DNA of 64,000 nt from NCBI GenBank assembly GCA_040772065.1, contig JAXGYX010000001.1, forward strand, positions 496,001 through 560,000, read 5' to 3'. The notes beneath the pieces were generated by a model that was not told the DNA's origin, did no database searches, and saw only the letters and a program-made list of their open reading frames with translations. A program made the position numbers and the translations under genes. Below, piece by piece: positions 17,260 through 27,082 of this stretch. This DNA comes from JAXGYX01 sp040772065 (GTDB lineage Bacteria; Bacillota; Clostridia; Saccharofermentanales; Fastidiosipilaceae). The first letter of the stretch is position 1; each line of letters starts with the position of its first letter.

Positions 17260-17787
17260 ATGAATTTAATTGTCGCGGTGGAGCGAAATTGGGGAATTGG
17301 ATGTGGTGGCAGATTGCTCACCACGCTCAAAGAAGATATGGCGTGGTTTCGGCGCCAAACAAAAGATAAAATCCTGGTTTATGGAAGGGAGACGCTGGCC
17401 ACCTATCCCAATGGTGCCGTGTTGCCGAATCGTCGCAACATTATATTGAGCCGTGATCCGGCGTTTTTTGTCGAAGGCGCCGAGGTCTGCCATTCAATCG
17501 CTGAGCTGGCCGAATTGCTGGCGGATGTCCCGTCCGGGGATGTCATGATTTTGGGCGGAGCCAGTGTGTACCATCAACTGCTTCCTTATACGAGATTTGC
17601 TTATGTGACTCAATTCGACAAGGAAATGAAAGCCGATCGATATTTGGACAACCTGGATGAGCTGCCCGACTGGCGTTTGGTCGAACGGGGTCAGCGAAAA
17701 TATGATGTGTTGGCGGATTTGGGCTTTTATTTTTCTGTCTATGAGAATCGGCAGGTAAAACAGCTGTCGAAGGCCGGCGCAAAATGA
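17260..17787 (+). CDS. folA: Dihydrofolate reductase
   Basis: DHFR regenerates tetrahydrofolate, needed after thymidylate synthase and for purine formylations. The 175-residue protein begins NLIVAVERNWGIG. It has the catalytic acid in KEDMAWF, the VYGRETL NADPH motif, LPNRRNIILSR and MILGGASVYHQLLPY. I chose ATG 17260 because homologues start with MxLIVAV; ATGs at 17239 and 17248 would add 4-7 residues and the ribosome-binding site (AGGA at 17244-17247) does not settle it. The stop overlaps the next start (ATGA at 17784). Confidence 0.92.
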   Translation: MNLIVAVERNWGIGCGGRLLTTLKEDMAWFRRQTKDKILVYGRETLATYPNGAVLPNRRNIILSRDPAFFVEGAEVCHSIAELAELLADVPSGDVMILGGASVYHQLLPYTRFAYVTQFDKEMKADRYLDNLDELPDWRLVERGQRKYDVLADLGFYFSVYENRQVKQLSKAGAK

Positions 17788-18803
17788 AGTTTTCCACTAT
17801 GAAGCAGAAGATCGACCAAGCGGTGGGTAAGATCAAACAAGTTTTTAACTCCGCGAAAAGCGCCGGCTTGGCTAGCGTGCGAAAAGTCTCCCGCCGTGGG
17901 CCGATGCGGTTTTTATTCAAATATTTTGCCTCTTTTTCTCAAATGGATGTGGTCGGCATGGCCGCCAGCACTTCCTATTACATGCTGTTCGCGTTGTTTC
18001 CTTTAATGATCTTTTTGCTGTATTTGATCGCGGTCTTGAGCCAGAGCCTTGATATCACAGTGCTCGTCGAGCAATTGGCCTCTATTTTGCCAACCCATGT
18101 GATTTCCGTGTTGGCCGGACTGGTCGGTGATCTGGACAACATCGCGCAGCGAGGAACGGTATGGGTCAGTTTGTTGAGTTTGATCTTAGCCAGCGCAAAA
18201 GGTTTCGGCACCATGCTGGGGAATTTATATTCAATTTATGGACGTAAGAAAATCAGTTCGAACTTTCTGCTGGTCCGAATCGTTGGGGTCATCAGCACAT
18301 TGCTGATGGGCGTGCTGATGATTGTAATTATGTTCGTTTTGATTTTTGGTCAGACGTTGGTGAAATGGATTCGGCAGTTGCTGGACTTTCAATGGATGCA
18401 GGAGTTGTGGCTCATCGACTATATGAGCTATTTGGTCACCTTTTTGATTCTAAGCTTTGTGTTTGGAATCGCACTTTTTATATCAAGTGGCAGGGCGGGG
18501 CAGGTGCGCTACGCCTTGGTGGTCGGTTCTTTGATGTCGATGTCGTGGATCATCATCTCGTTTTTCTTCTCAATTGTATTGAGTGTCAGTGGTCGATATG
18601 AATTCCTGTATGGTGGGCTGTCCGGTGTCATGCTCCTTTTGCTGTGGGTGTTTGTGATCATGATGGTAATATTTGGTGGTGCTTTGATCCATGCGACCAT
18701 ATTGCGAGAAAAAGCGATTTTGCCACCTTTACAAGTTGAGTCTGTTGAAAAATCACCGTCCGACGTGAGTGAGCGGACGGACTCTTCGGACGATGAAGAT
18801 TAG
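17784..18803 (+). CDS. YihY/BrkB-family inner membrane protein
   Basis: The 339-residue protein has a basic N-terminus and about six membrane segments. The family signature is visible: MAASTSYYMLFALFPLMIFLL near residues 55-75, SAKGFGTMLGNLYSIY around 135-150, and a GLSGVMLLLLWVFVIMMVIFGG segment near the end. YihY proteins were once called ribonuclease BN; that assignment has been withdrawn and the function is unknown. It is coupled to folA by an ATGA overlap, and its acidic C-terminal tail is not conserved. Confidence 0.88.
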   Translation: MKFSTMKQKIDQAVGKIKQVFNSAKSAGLASVRKVSRRGPMRFLFKYFASFSQMDVVGMAASTSYYMLFALFPLMIFLLYLIAVLSQSLDITVLVEQLASILPTHVISVLAGLVGDLDNIAQRGTVWVSLLSLILASAKGFGTMLGNLYSIYGRKKISSNFLLVRIVGVISTLLMGVLMIVIMFVLIFGQTLVKWIRQLLDFQWMQELWLIDYMSYLVTFLILSFVFGIALFISSGRAGQVRYALVVGSLMSMSWIIISFFFSIVLSVSGRYEFLYGGLSGVMLLLLWVFVIMMVIFGGALIHATILREKAILPPLQVESVEKSPSDVSERTDSSDDED

Positions 18804-18889
18804 CGTGCGGATCGAAAAATCAATTTCAGGCCAAGCGGGGCGGCCACTCAGATTAGTGGAATATCACAAAAGGGCAGGATGCGATTTAA

Positions 18890-20023
18890 ATGAATCCAAT
18901 TTCGGAAAATAATGTTGACAATAAGAATTTGAGAAGTGGATTTACCACAGGATCAGCGGCCACGGCGGCGGCGACCGCGTCGGCTATGTTGCTGGTTGGC
19001 GACGACCTGCCTAACGATCGGATCATCCCGGTCCGCACACCCGGCGGTGAGCGATTGCGCCTGAAGGTTGACACCATTGAACGGCTTGAACAGGGCTATC
19101 GTTGCTGCGTTGTCAAAGATGGGGGAGACGATCCGGATGTGACCACGGGATTGAGTGTCTGCGCTGTTGTTGCTTTAAATGATGACAAGGGCGTCGTCAG
19201 ATTTCAGGCGGGTGAAGGTGTTGGTATCGTTACCTTGCCCGGCCTGAAAATTCCACCAGGGGAGCCCGCGATCAACCCGGTCCCACGCGAGATGATTCGC
19301 CGGGCGGTCGAGCCTTATCTGCCGGAGGGACACGGATTTTTGGTTGAATTGTCGGTGCCCGGAGGAGATGAGGTCGCCCACCGCACATTCAATCCGAGAT
19401 TGGGCATTGAAGGTGGAATTTCCATTATCGGCACAACAGGAATTGTGCGTCCCATGTCGGAGGAAGCTTGGAAAGACTCACTCGCGGAGGAACTGCGCGT
19501 CGCCAGAGCGGTCAGTCGATCCGATTCGATCATCCTTTCATTTGGCAATCAATCGGAGATTAGCATTCTGCGGCATGAGGATATCTGTGTGGATGGCGAG
19601 GGCAATGCGATCCGTTCGGTCATGTGTAGCAATTTTGTCGGCTTTATGTTGCGGAAAGCGGCTGAATGTGGTTTCAAAAGGGTGATAATTAGCGGGCCTC
19701 TTGGTAAAATAATCAAGGTGTCGGCGGGGATCTTTTATACCCACAGCCATGTGGCGGATGCCCGCGCTGAACTTGTGGTGGCGAACGCCGCGCTTATGGG
19801 TGTCTCATTGGACACCTTGAACCGCCTGGCGGAGTGCCGCACAACCGATGCCGCACTGGACATTCTCGCGACTCAATCGCTCGCCAAATCCTTCTCACGG
19901 CGGATCGCCGACAAGGCGAAAGACCGGATTATGCAATTCGAGGGACTTGGGCTGCTCGCGGATGTTTTTATGACCGATGGCACGGGCGACCTGTTATGGA
20001 CAACTTTGCGCGTACATGAATGA
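18890..20023 (+). CDS. cbiD: Cobalt-precorrin-5B C1-methyltransferase
   Basis: CbiD methylates C1 of the corrin ring in the anaerobic B12 pathway. The 377-residue protein has the N-terminal LRSGFTTGSAATAAA motif, GGDDPDVTTG, the GEPAINPVPREMI segment and the GIEGGISIIGTTGIVRPMS signature. ATG 18890 follows AGGA at 18875-18878. It heads the nine-gene cobalamin cluster. The 86-base leader is too short for a cobalamin riboswitch; it only holds a small CCACT/AGTGG hairpin. Confidence 0.95.
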   Translation: MNPISENNVDNKNLRSGFTTGSAATAAATASAMLLVGDDLPNDRIIPVRTPGGERLRLKVDTIERLEQGYRCCVVKDGGDDPDVTTGLSVCAVVALNDDKGVVRFQAGEGVGIVTLPGLKIPPGEPAINPVPREMIRRAVEPYLPEGHGFLVELSVPGGDEVAHRTFNPRLGIEGGISIIGTTGIVRPMSEEAWKDSLAEELRVARAVSRSDSIILSFGNQSEISILRHEDICVDGEGNAIRSVMCSNFVGFMLRKAAECGFKRVIISGPLGKIIKVSAGIFYTHSHVADARAELVVANAALMGVSLDTLNRLAECRTTDAALDILATQSLAKSFSRRIADKAKDRIMQFEGLGLLADVFMTDGTGDLLWTTLRVHE

Positions 20024-20059
20024 TCATACATTTATGTTTTGCTGGAAATGAGTAAGTAG

Positions 20060-21400
20060 TTGAATCAACACACACTTTTTCTGATCGGCATGGGTCCGGG
20101 AACGGCCGAATGGGTGACGACCGCCGCCTGGAAGGCGGTCGACCGCTGTCAAAACCTTTTTGCCGGCAAACGAATCATTCGGATGGTGGTTGAGTCGGGT
20201 ATGATTGATAATTTTGAGCGACGCGTTTGGCATGAAATAGACGCACGTCTCAGCACACTGATTCTTCCGTTGACCGAAGCTCTTGAGCAAGGTGACGTGG
20301 CGGTATTGACCACAGGTGACACCGGAGCGTTCAGTGTCGCCGCCTGGATCGGAAAACAGATCCGGGTCAAAAATCCTGAGCAAAAAATTGAAACCATCGC
20401 CGGAATTTCCTCGATTCAGTACTTTTGCGCCCGTCTTGGTCGAAATTGGCCGGACCTGGATATCGTGAGCCTACACGGCAAAGAAGATGACTCATTTGTC
20501 AACAAATTGTCAAACCATCGCAAAACAATGCTGCTGACCGACCCACGACACCATGCCCGTTGGATCGCCGACACCTTGCTTGAGAGGGGCATGGACGATT
20601 TCAAGATCACTGTGGGCCTGAATCTGAGCTATCCGGATGAGATGATCGTTTCGGGTGGCCCGGCTGATCTCTTGTGTCGCGACGATATTCCACCTGACGC
20701 GCTTTGTCTGGTGCTTTTGGAGCCTTCCGCTCCGCGGCGCCTTGAGTCGCAAGATAAGGTGGCCCCTCACGACAGGGCTCGGTCGTTTGCGGGCGGGTTG
20801 CCGGATGAATCGTTTGTCCGTGGCGCCAAACCGATGACAAAACAGGCGGTGCGCGCGCAGATCGCCTCGCTGCTGGCGATTTGTCCCGGTGATATTTGTT
20901 GGGATATCGGAGCGGGAACGGGATCGGTCAGCGTTGAAATGGCGCTCGCGACCTCGGATCGCGGATCGGTCTTCGCGATTGAGCGAGACAGCGCCGGGAC
21001 GGAATTGGTCCGCCGGAACGCGGCCGGACATAATGTTGAAAACATTGTCGTGGTGGAAGGGGAGGCGCCACTTGCGTTACAAGGTTTGCCTTGCCCGGAC
21101 CGTGTCTTTATTGGCGGATCAGGTGGGAATCTACAACCAATCCTCGCTCACCTGGGCGATTTGATGTCTGCGGCCAATCTGCGGAAAACAGACGCGGAGC
21201 GCGTCACATGCAAGGTGGTGATTAGCGCCGTGACGTTGGAGACGCCGACGCGCGCGGTTGAGCTGTTGCGCGCCAATGGCTTTGAGCCACCCCAAATCAT
21301 GCAGCTCGCCGTTACGCATTTTAAACAGCGCGGCGGATATAATATGGCTCAGGCGGAAAACCCGGTCTGGCTGATCCAAACGGATTGGCCGGCAAAGTAA
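20060..21400 (+). CDS. cbiET: Fused CbiE-CbiT: cobalt-precorrin-6B/7 C5,C15-methyltransferase and decarboxylase
   Basis: The 446-residue protein joins CbiE (about 1-205: LIGMGPGTAEWVT, TTGDTGAFSVA, GISSIQYFCARLG) with CbiT (about 255-446: PMTKQAVRAQI, WDIGAGTGSVSVE, the SAM-binding acidic residue in FAIERD, DRVFIGGSGGN). Together they methylate C5 and C15 and decarboxylate the ring C acetate. This equals CobL of the aerobic pathway. The start is TTG 20060; no ATG lies between the cbiD stop and the glycine-rich motif except an internal one at 20090. Linker residues 205-255 are poorly conserved. Confidence 0.94.
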   Translation: MNQHTLFLIGMGPGTAEWVTTAAWKAVDRCQNLFAGKRIIRMVVESGMIDNFERRVWHEIDARLSTLILPLTEALEQGDVAVLTTGDTGAFSVAAWIGKQIRVKNPEQKIETIAGISSIQYFCARLGRNWPDLDIVSLHGKEDDSFVNKLSNHRKTMLLTDPRHHARWIADTLLERGMDDFKITVGLNLSYPDEMIVSGGPADLLCRDDIPPDALCLVLLEPSAPRRLESQDKVAPHDRARSFAGGLPDESFVRGAKPMTKQAVRAQIASLLAICPGDICWDIGAGTGSVSVEMALATSDRGSVFAIERDSAGTELVRRNAAGHNVENIVVVEGEAPLALQGLPCPDRVFIGGSGGNLQPILAHLGDLMSAANLRKTDAERVTCKVVISAVTLETPTRAVELLRANGFEPPQIMQLAVTHFKQRGGYNMAQAENPVWLIQTDWPAK

Positions 21401-21461
21401 TTGCTCCCGCCGCCAAGGATTGTCACCGGGTTATATTGTCAAAAGTAGAAAGAAGATCAGT

Positions 21462-22217
21462 ATGAACAGAGCAAATGAGCCGCGCCCAATAAAAAAGGGC
21501 TCCCCCATGTTGTATAGTCTGGGAACCGGACCCGGCGATCCCGAACTTATGACTTTTAAAGCGGTCAATATATTAAAAAAAGTGAACTATTTGGCGGTGC
21601 CGGTTTCGGCGACCGGGCAAGACAGCGTGGCTTTGCAGGTCGTGCGTCCTCATATCAAGGAAAGACTGGACGCGGGTGAACTGCAAATTATCGAACTCTT
21701 GTTTCCGATGCTCAAAGATCGGCAGGCGGCCATACAACATCGCGTGACCGCCGCCGAGGAGGTGCTGCGGGTGCTGGAGTCCGGTTCGGACATCGCCATG
21801 ATCACGATTGGGGACCCCACAATTTACAGCACCTGTTTTTATGTGGATGAGATCGTGAGGGCGCGCGGTTTTGATACGCAGATCATACCGGCGGTCAGCT
21901 CGGTGACCGCGGCCGCCGCAACCGCGGGTGTCTCTTTGGCGAGACAGGATGAATCGATTTCGATTGTGCCCGGTCTAAAAGGAGCGGACGAGGTTTTTGA
22001 ATATCTGGATCATGCTGAGACATTGGTCATTATGAAAGCCGGCGCATTGGCCACTGATTTGTCTGACTTGTTAAATGAACGTGGAATGGACCACCATGCG
22101 GTTTTGTTGTCGAGGCTTGGTTTTCCGGATGAGCGTGTCGAGCCGCTTGGGCAGATTGATGCGAATCGGAAGCGTCCGTATTTTTCGACGGTGATCGTGA
22201 AAAAAGGAGGTCTTTGA
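21462..22217 (+). CDS. cbiL: Cobalt-precorrin-2 C20-methyltransferase
   Basis: CbiL adds the C20 methyl group, the first cbi methylation after precorrin-2. It belongs to the tetrapyrrole methylase fold: LYSLGTGPGDPELMTFKA near the N-terminus, AMITIGDPTIYST, PAVSSVTAAAATAG and IMKAG. The start could be ATG 21462 (251 residues) or ATG 21507, whose product begins at the conserved LYSLGTGPGD; both ribosome-binding sites are weak. It lies 61 bases after cbiET and 2 bases before cbiF. Confidence 0.92.
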   Translation: MNRANEPRPIKKGSPMLYSLGTGPGDPELMTFKAVNILKKVNYLAVPVSATGQDSVALQVVRPHIKERLDAGELQIIELLFPMLKDRQAAIQHRVTAAEEVLRVLESGSDIAMITIGDPTIYSTCFYVDEIVRARGFDTQIIPAVSSVTAAAATAGVSLARQDESISIVPGLKGADEVFEYLDHAETLVIMKAGALATDLSDLLNERGMDHHAVLLSRLGFPDERVEPLGQIDANRKRPYFSTVIVKKGGL

Positions 22218-22219
22218 AG

Positions 22220-22990
22220 ATGATCTATTTTGTCGGTGCCGGCCCGGGAGATCCGGAGCTGCTGACACTAAAGGCGAAACGTCTGATCGACGGGGCGGAT
22301 GTGATCGTGTATGCCGGGTCTCTTGTCAATCCGGCGGTGCTCAAGGATAAAAAAACGGGAGCGATGGTTTATGACAGCGCGGGAATGAGTCTTGACGAGG
22401 TAATGGAAGTGCTGATCGAAGCCGAAGAGCGAAACCTGCTGTCGGTACGTGTGCACACCGGTGACCCCGCTGTGTATGGAGCCATCCGAGAACAAATCGA
22501 TCAGTTGGAAAAGAGAAAGATCGCCTATGAAGTGGTGCCCGGAGTCAGCTCAATCTTCGCGGCGTCCGCCACACTCGGACGTGAACTGACCTTGCCCGGT
22601 GTCTCCCAGACTGTCATATTGACCAGACAAGCCGGACGCACACCGGTGCCGGAAGGTGAGACCATTAGCTCTTTGGCCGCGCATCGGGCGACTATGGTGA
22701 TTTTCCTCAGTGTGGGGCAGATCGATTCTCTGAGTGAAGATTTGATCGCCGGTGGATACGCCCCGTCGACGCCTGTCGCGGTGGTTTATCGGGCGAGTTG
22801 GCCTGACGAGAAAATCGTATACGGCACGCTGAGAACGATTGCCGAGTTAACAAAAGAACAAGGTATCGTCCGCCAGGCATTGGTCATGGTGGGAGAGTTT
22901 CTGGGCGAAGAATATGAGCTGTCAAAACTCTATGACGCGCAATTCACTCATGGTTACCGAAAGGGATCCGATGCTGAACCGGCAAGATAG
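22220..22990 (+). CDS. cbiF: Cobalt-precorrin-4 C11-methyltransferase
   Basis: CbiF methylates C11. The 256-residue protein opens MIYFVGAGPGDPELLTLKA and has VYAGSLVNPAVL, RVHTGDPAVYGA, PGVSSIFAASATLGRELTLP and LTRQAGRTPVPE, features that separate CbiF/CobM from other members of the fold. AAGGAGG at 22204-22210 sits 9 bases before ATG 22220, which decides the start over a TTG at 22214. It overlaps cbiG by 20 bases. Confidence 0.95.
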   Translation: MIYFVGAGPGDPELLTLKAKRLIDGADVIVYAGSLVNPAVLKDKKTGAMVYDSAGMSLDEVMEVLIEAEERNLLSVRVHTGDPAVYGAIREQIDQLEKRKIAYEVVPGVSSIFAASATLGRELTLPGVSQTVILTRQAGRTPVPEGETISSLAAHRATMVIFLSVGQIDSLSEDLIAGGYAPSTPVAVVYRASWPDEKIVYGTLRTIAELTKEQGIVRQALVMVGEFLGEEYELSKLYDAQFTHGYRKGSDAEPAR

Positions 22991-24113
22991 ATTTGAACAA
23001 ACCAAAGGTCGGTTGGAGCCTCGCAGAATCGCGGTGTTTTTTTTGACACCGCAGGGTGAGGCGTTAAGCGGTCGATTATTGTCAGATGAGGCCGGCGAAC
23101 AATTCAACCTGACCCGCTCGACCACTTTGGAAATAAAGAAACTGGCTGAATTGCCCGCAGTGTTTGAGCGCTATGATGGTTTGATCATGATCATGGCGAT
23201 GGGAATTGTCGTGCGCAAAATCGCACCTTTGCTGCGCGGCAAAGAGATCGATCCGGCGGTTGTCGTGCTCGATCAAAAAGCCCGGTTCGCGATTAGTTTG
23301 CTTTCCGGCCATCTGGGTGGGGCGAATGAGCTCGCGCGGGAGGTTTGCGCGGTACTTGGCAGATCCTGCGTGCCGATCATCACAACGGCGACCGATCTGG
23401 AAGAGGTCACCGCCTTTGATCTGTTCGCCAAAGAGACCGGCAGCAAGATCGCCAACATCGCCGCGTTGCCTACAGTCAGCGGTGACCTAGTCGCCGGCAG
23501 ACCGGTGGGGTTTGTCAGCGATTTGGAGGTCGAACGTGATTTTTCAGAAATGGTGATCCGACTCGACCGCGGCCAGCCGCCGCCCGATCGGATTCACTCT
23601 TATGTTGTATTTTCGACACGAACCGATCTGTTAGAATGCTCGAATGAAGATCAACCCACGAAACCGAGCCAAGATTTAAACTCAAACGCGGCATTGAGAA
23701 TTTATCCGCGCATACTGTTCGTTGGCATCGGCTGCAAACAAGGTGTGGAGGCGTCTTATTTGTCCGACTGTCTGGATCACCTACTTGAGGAGATCGGAGA
23801 GAGCCCTCTCTCAATCGCCGCTGTCGCGACGATCGATCTTAAAGGAAAAGAGCCTGCCTTGCTCACGCTTTGCCAAGAGCGTGGCATCCCACTGATCACC
23901 TACACCGCGCGGGAATTGAACCGGGCGATCACATCCGCTCAGGCGCTGGGAATTGATTTTGGTGAGTCAACATTTGTTCGACAAACAGTTGGCGTCCCTT
24001 CGGTTTCCGGCCCCGCGGCCTGGCTGGCTTCCGAAAAAGGAGATTTGCTGGTGGATAAACGTAGATTCAGCGGTGTGACGATATCGATTTCCCGCGAAAG
24101 GAGACTATTTTAG
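22971..24113 (+). CDS. cbiG: Cobalt-precorrin-5A hydrolase
   Basis: CbiG opens the ring-A lactone of cobalt-precorrin-5A and releases acetaldehyde, allowing ring contraction. The 380-residue protein has an N-terminal domain with MIMAMGIVVRKIAPLL, a central domain with VVLDQKARFAISLLSGHLGGANELA, and a C-terminal domain (FVGIGCKQGVEA, IDLKGKEPALL, PSVSGPAAW). ATG 22971 follows AAGGGA inside the end of cbiF. A low-complexity linker of about 25 residues lies around position 230. Confidence 0.94.
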   Translation: MLNRQDRFEQTKGRLEPRRIAVFFLTPQGEALSGRLLSDEAGEQFNLTRSTTLEIKKLAELPAVFERYDGLIMIMAMGIVVRKIAPLLRGKEIDPAVVVLDQKARFAISLLSGHLGGANELAREVCAVLGRSCVPIITTATDLEEVTAFDLFAKETGSKIANIAALPTVSGDLVAGRPVGFVSDLEVERDFSEMVIRLDRGQPPPDRIHSYVVFSTRTDLLECSNEDQPTKPSQDLNSNAALRIYPRILFVGIGCKQGVEASYLSDCLDHLLEEIGESPLSIAAVATIDLKGKEPALLTLCQERGIPLITYTARELNRAITSAQALGIDFGESTFVRQTVGVPSVSGPAAWLASEKGDLLVDKRRFSGVTISISRERRLF

Positions 24114-24114
24114 A

Positions 24115-25338
24115 ATGACCGTTTTTGTGACCGGAATCAATTATCATTCCGCTCCGCTTTGGCTTCGGTCCGCCATGGCGTTAAGCGATGAAGAGACGGG
24201 CGCATTGATGAGGCGGGCGACAGATGAGCGCGGGATCGAAGAATGTGTCATCGTCAACACCTGCAACCGCCTGGAGGTATATTTCACAGCGCCCGACCAA
24301 AAGGCGATTCGCGCGATACAAGATCTTCTGAGTGTAGAAAATGATCTTGACCCACAAAACACTCGCAAATATTTTTATTTCTATGGCGACTTACAGGCGG
24401 TGAAACATTTAATAATGGTCGCCTGCGGATTGGATTCCATGGTGATGGGTGAGACGGAGATTTTGGGTCAGATCAAAAAAGCGCATGAGGTGGCGAGGCT
24501 GAACGGGACCGCGAGAACTGTCTTGAACACATTGTTTCGAGATTCTGTCACCGCCGCCAAAAAGATCAAGACCGCCGTGTCCGGACCGGCCGCTCCGGTA
24601 TCAATAGCGAGTCTGGCTGCGAAACGCGCGCTCTCTTTTTGTGATCGACCGAAAATTTTGCTGGTGGGAGCGACCGGACAGACAGGTGCCAATGTGTTGA
24701 AAAATCTTTGTTCCGCCTCAAATCGCACAATCCTGGCGACCACCCGCACCAGAAAAATGCTTTATTCGAGTGACATGCTGTACCGTCATCCGGATCTAAC
24801 CTATATCAACTACGATGATCGCTTTAAGGCACTATCAGAAGTAGATGTGGTGATTACCGCCACATCCTCTCCGCATTATGTTTTTACCGTAAGAGACGCG
24901 ACCCCCTTTATTGATAAAGATCGGGAGTATTTGTTTTTGGACCTTGCCGTGCCACTTGATGTGGACACCGGTCTGTCTGAGTTCGCGAATGTTGTAATCG
25001 AAGATATTGATCAGTTTCGTCATTTATCAGCACGAAACAATCGATTGAGAAGTAAGCAAAACAAGGCCGCGCTGGCGCGGATCGATGACTATGTCGATCG
25101 CTTCGCCAAGTGGCAGATCTTCGCGCAAGGTCATGATATGATTTGTGAGTTGGATCAACGTCTGAGATTGGCCGGCCGACGAATGGAAACGACGGATGTC
25201 GTGCATAATCTTATTTTTAACGTGCGCGAACATGCTTCGCCGGAAGAATTTGAGGTTTTTATGCGCTGCCTTTCGCCACAGATACAACAGCGCTATTTTC
25301 CTAATGTGACTCAACAAAATAAGAATGAGCGTGCTTAA
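24115..25338 (+). CDS. hemA: Glutamyl-tRNA reductase
   Basis: HemA reduces glutamyl-tRNA to glutamate-1-semialdehyde, the first step of the C5 route to 5-aminolevulinate. The 407-residue protein has the GINYHSAPL N-terminus and the catalytic Cys50 in VNTCNRLEVYF. It also has the GLDSMVMGETEILGQIK segment, an NADPH motif (LLVGATGQTG) and a C-terminal dimerisation region. AAGGAG precedes the ATG one base past the cbiG stop. Its place inside the cbi operon couples precursor supply to corrin synthesis. Confidence 0.95.
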   Translation: MTVFVTGINYHSAPLWLRSAMALSDEETGALMRRATDERGIEECVIVNTCNRLEVYFTAPDQKAIRAIQDLLSVENDLDPQNTRKYFYFYGDLQAVKHLIMVACGLDSMVMGETEILGQIKKAHEVARLNGTARTVLNTLFRDSVTAAKKIKTAVSGPAAPVSIASLAAKRALSFCDRPKILLVGATGQTGANVLKNLCSASNRTILATTRTRKMLYSSDMLYRHPDLTYINYDDRFKALSEVDVVITATSSPHYVFTVRDATPFIDKDREYLFLDLAVPLDVDTGLSEFANVVIEDIDQFRHLSARNNRLRSKQNKAALARIDDYVDRFAKWQIFAQGHDMICELDQRLRLAGRRMETTDVVHNLIFNVREHASPEEFEVFMRCLSPQIQQRYFPNVTQQNKNERA

Positions 25339-25419
25339 ACCGTGTCACCGGCAAAAGGGGTCGGCCTGTCCGACATTTTATCGACTAAACCAGAAGTGAA
25401 AAAAGAATCGACTTAAGGA

Positions 25420-26259
25420 ATGGATGGATTGGATAAAACAATGAATGAGAGCGGTTTGAAAGGGAGAAAGAGAAAGGGCGCGGTCGCGGTCGTGGGTTTC
25501 GGGCCGGGCAATTTGGACGACATGACGTTTCGTGCGGCAAAGGCGATCACCTCGGCGGATTTGGTGATCGGCTATAAGACGTATATTGACATTCTGCGTG
25601 AGTATTTTCCCGATGCCGCGTTTCACAGCAACGCGATGACAAAGGAAGTGGAACGGTGTGAATACGCCCTGGATGAGGCTTTGAGTGGCAAACAGATCGC
25701 CTTGGTCAGCAGCGGCGACAGTGGCGTCTATGGCATGGCGGGATTGCTGCTCGAGATTGTCGCGCGCAGAGGGTTGACCGAAGATCAACTGACTGTTGAA
25801 ATCATCCCGGGGGTTACAGCCGCCTCGTCCGCGGCCGCCTTGCTTGGCGCGCCGTTGATGCACGATTTCGCGGTCATCAGCCTAAGCGATTTGATGACTC
25901 CGCTGGACACCATCTGGGCGAGAGTAAAGGCCGCCGCGGAAGCTGACTTTGTCATTTGCATATACAATCCCAAAAGCCGCAAGCGGGCCACATATTTGGC
26001 CAAAAGCTGTGAGATCATCGCCCGAAGTCGCCCCGCGGACACCCCTTGTGGAATCGCCTCACATGTGGGTAGAAGCGAAGAGACGGTGATCACGACTACG
26101 TTGGCGGACTTGCCCAACCAGGATGTCGATATGTTTTCGATCGTGATTATTGGCAATTCACAAACAAAGATTGAAAATGGCAAGCTGCTCACACCGCGTG
26201 GCTATGAAGAAAAATATTTGAATTTGACGCATGACAAGGCAGGACGGGAACAGAAGTGA
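25420..26259 (+). CDS. cbiH: Cobalt-precorrin-3 C17-methyltransferase
   Basis: CbiH methylates C17 and contracts the ring. The protein has VAVVGFGPGNLDDMTFRA, VIGYKTYIDIL, LVSSGDSGVYGMAGLLLE, IIPGVTAASSAAALLGAPLM and ICIYNPKSRKR, which are diagnostic of CbiH/CobJ. The start is uncertain: ATG 25420 (279 residues) has AAGGA almost touching it, and ATG 25441 (272 residues) has only a weak GGAT upstream. It follows hemA after about 80 bases and overlaps cbiJ by 4 bases. Confidence 0.93.
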   Translation: MDGLDKTMNESGLKGRKRKGAVAVVGFGPGNLDDMTFRAAKAITSADLVIGYKTYIDILREYFPDAAFHSNAMTKEVERCEYALDEALSGKQIALVSSGDSGVYGMAGLLLEIVARRGLTEDQLTVEIIPGVTAASSAAALLGAPLMHDFAVISLSDLMTPLDTIWARVKAAAEADFVICIYNPKSRKRATYLAKSCEIIARSRPADTPCGIASHVGRSEETVITTTLADLPNQDVDMFSIVIIGNSQTKIENGKLLTPRGYEEKYLNLTHDKAGREQK

Positions 26260-27065
26260 CTTTTTTGCCGAACGAGAAGGTTGATCTTTTGGTGATCGCG
26301 GGCACCTCCGACGCGCGCTTGGTGATCGAGGCTCTCGTGCAAAAAGGAGCGCGGGTGCTCGCCAGTGTGGCCACCGAATGGGGGGCCGATTTGTTGGCGG
26401 ACTCAGGAGCCGTGGTTGTCAGCGGTCGGCGGAATACCGACGCTTTCATCGCCCTGATGGAACAATACAACATCCTCAGGGTGCTGGACTGCTCCCATCC
26501 TTACGCAGTTGAGGTCTCGAAGAACGTGCGGCAAGCATGTAAAACTTTACGGCTGGTATATAAGCGGTTCGATCGATCATCAGAATTGGTGGGAGATCAG
26601 GCCGTTATCCGTGTCTCAAATCGAGAGGAGGCGGCGCAGGTGGTCACTTCCCGCTTGGATCGGCATGCGCCCGAGGCTAAGATTTTTCTGACTACCGGCA
26701 GTAAGGATCTGGCTTTTTATGCCGAAGCGTTCGACAAAGATCGCCTGATCGCGCGCGTGATACCGACGAACCGTTCTTTGGAGTTGTGTTTCGATGCGGG
26801 TATTCGTCCGGACCATATAGTGGCGATGCAAGGACCGTTCAATGAAGAGTTGAATGTCGCGCTGTTTCGTCATTACCGGACCGGGATCGTCATCACAAAA
26901 GATAGTGGGGCGCCAGGTGGCTATTTGGAAAAAATCACCGCGGCTCATAAAGTGGGAGCCGACTGCGTTGTGATCGCCAGACCGAGTGAAGAAACCGGCG
27001 AAGATGAGCACATGACAAAGATTGAAGAAGTGCTGCGTTGGTTCAACATAGAAATGATGGGATAA
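26256..27065 (+). CDS. cbiJ: Cobalt-precorrin-6A reductase
   Basis: CbiJ reduces the macrocycle of cobalt-precorrin-6A. The 269-residue protein has an N-terminal VIAGTSDARLVIEAL nucleotide-binding motif, VLDCSHPYAVEVSKN, FLTTGSKDLAFY, the RVIPTN segment and ITKDSGAPGGYLEKI near the end, all typical of CbiJ/CobK. The GTG start at 26256 overlaps the cbiH stop (GTGA), so translation is coupled. Confidence 0.93.
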   Translation: MTFLPNEKVDLLVIAGTSDARLVIEALVQKGARVLASVATEWGADLLADSGAVVVSGRRNTDAFIALMEQYNILRVLDCSHPYAVEVSKNVRQACKTLRLVYKRFDRSSELVGDQAVIRVSNREEAAQVVTSRLDRHAPEAKIFLTTGSKDLAFYAEAFDKDRLIARVIPTNRSLELCFDAGIRPDHIVAMQGPFNEELNVALFRHYRTGIVITKDSGAPGGYLEKITAAHKVGADCVVIARPSEETGEDEHMTKIEEVLRWFNIEMMG

Positions 27066-27082
27066 AACAGAGAGGGAATGAC

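Noticed and set aside
18804..18889. Cobalamin riboswitch before cbiD
   Set aside because: The leader is only 86 bases and lacks the B12 box; only a small hairpin is visible.
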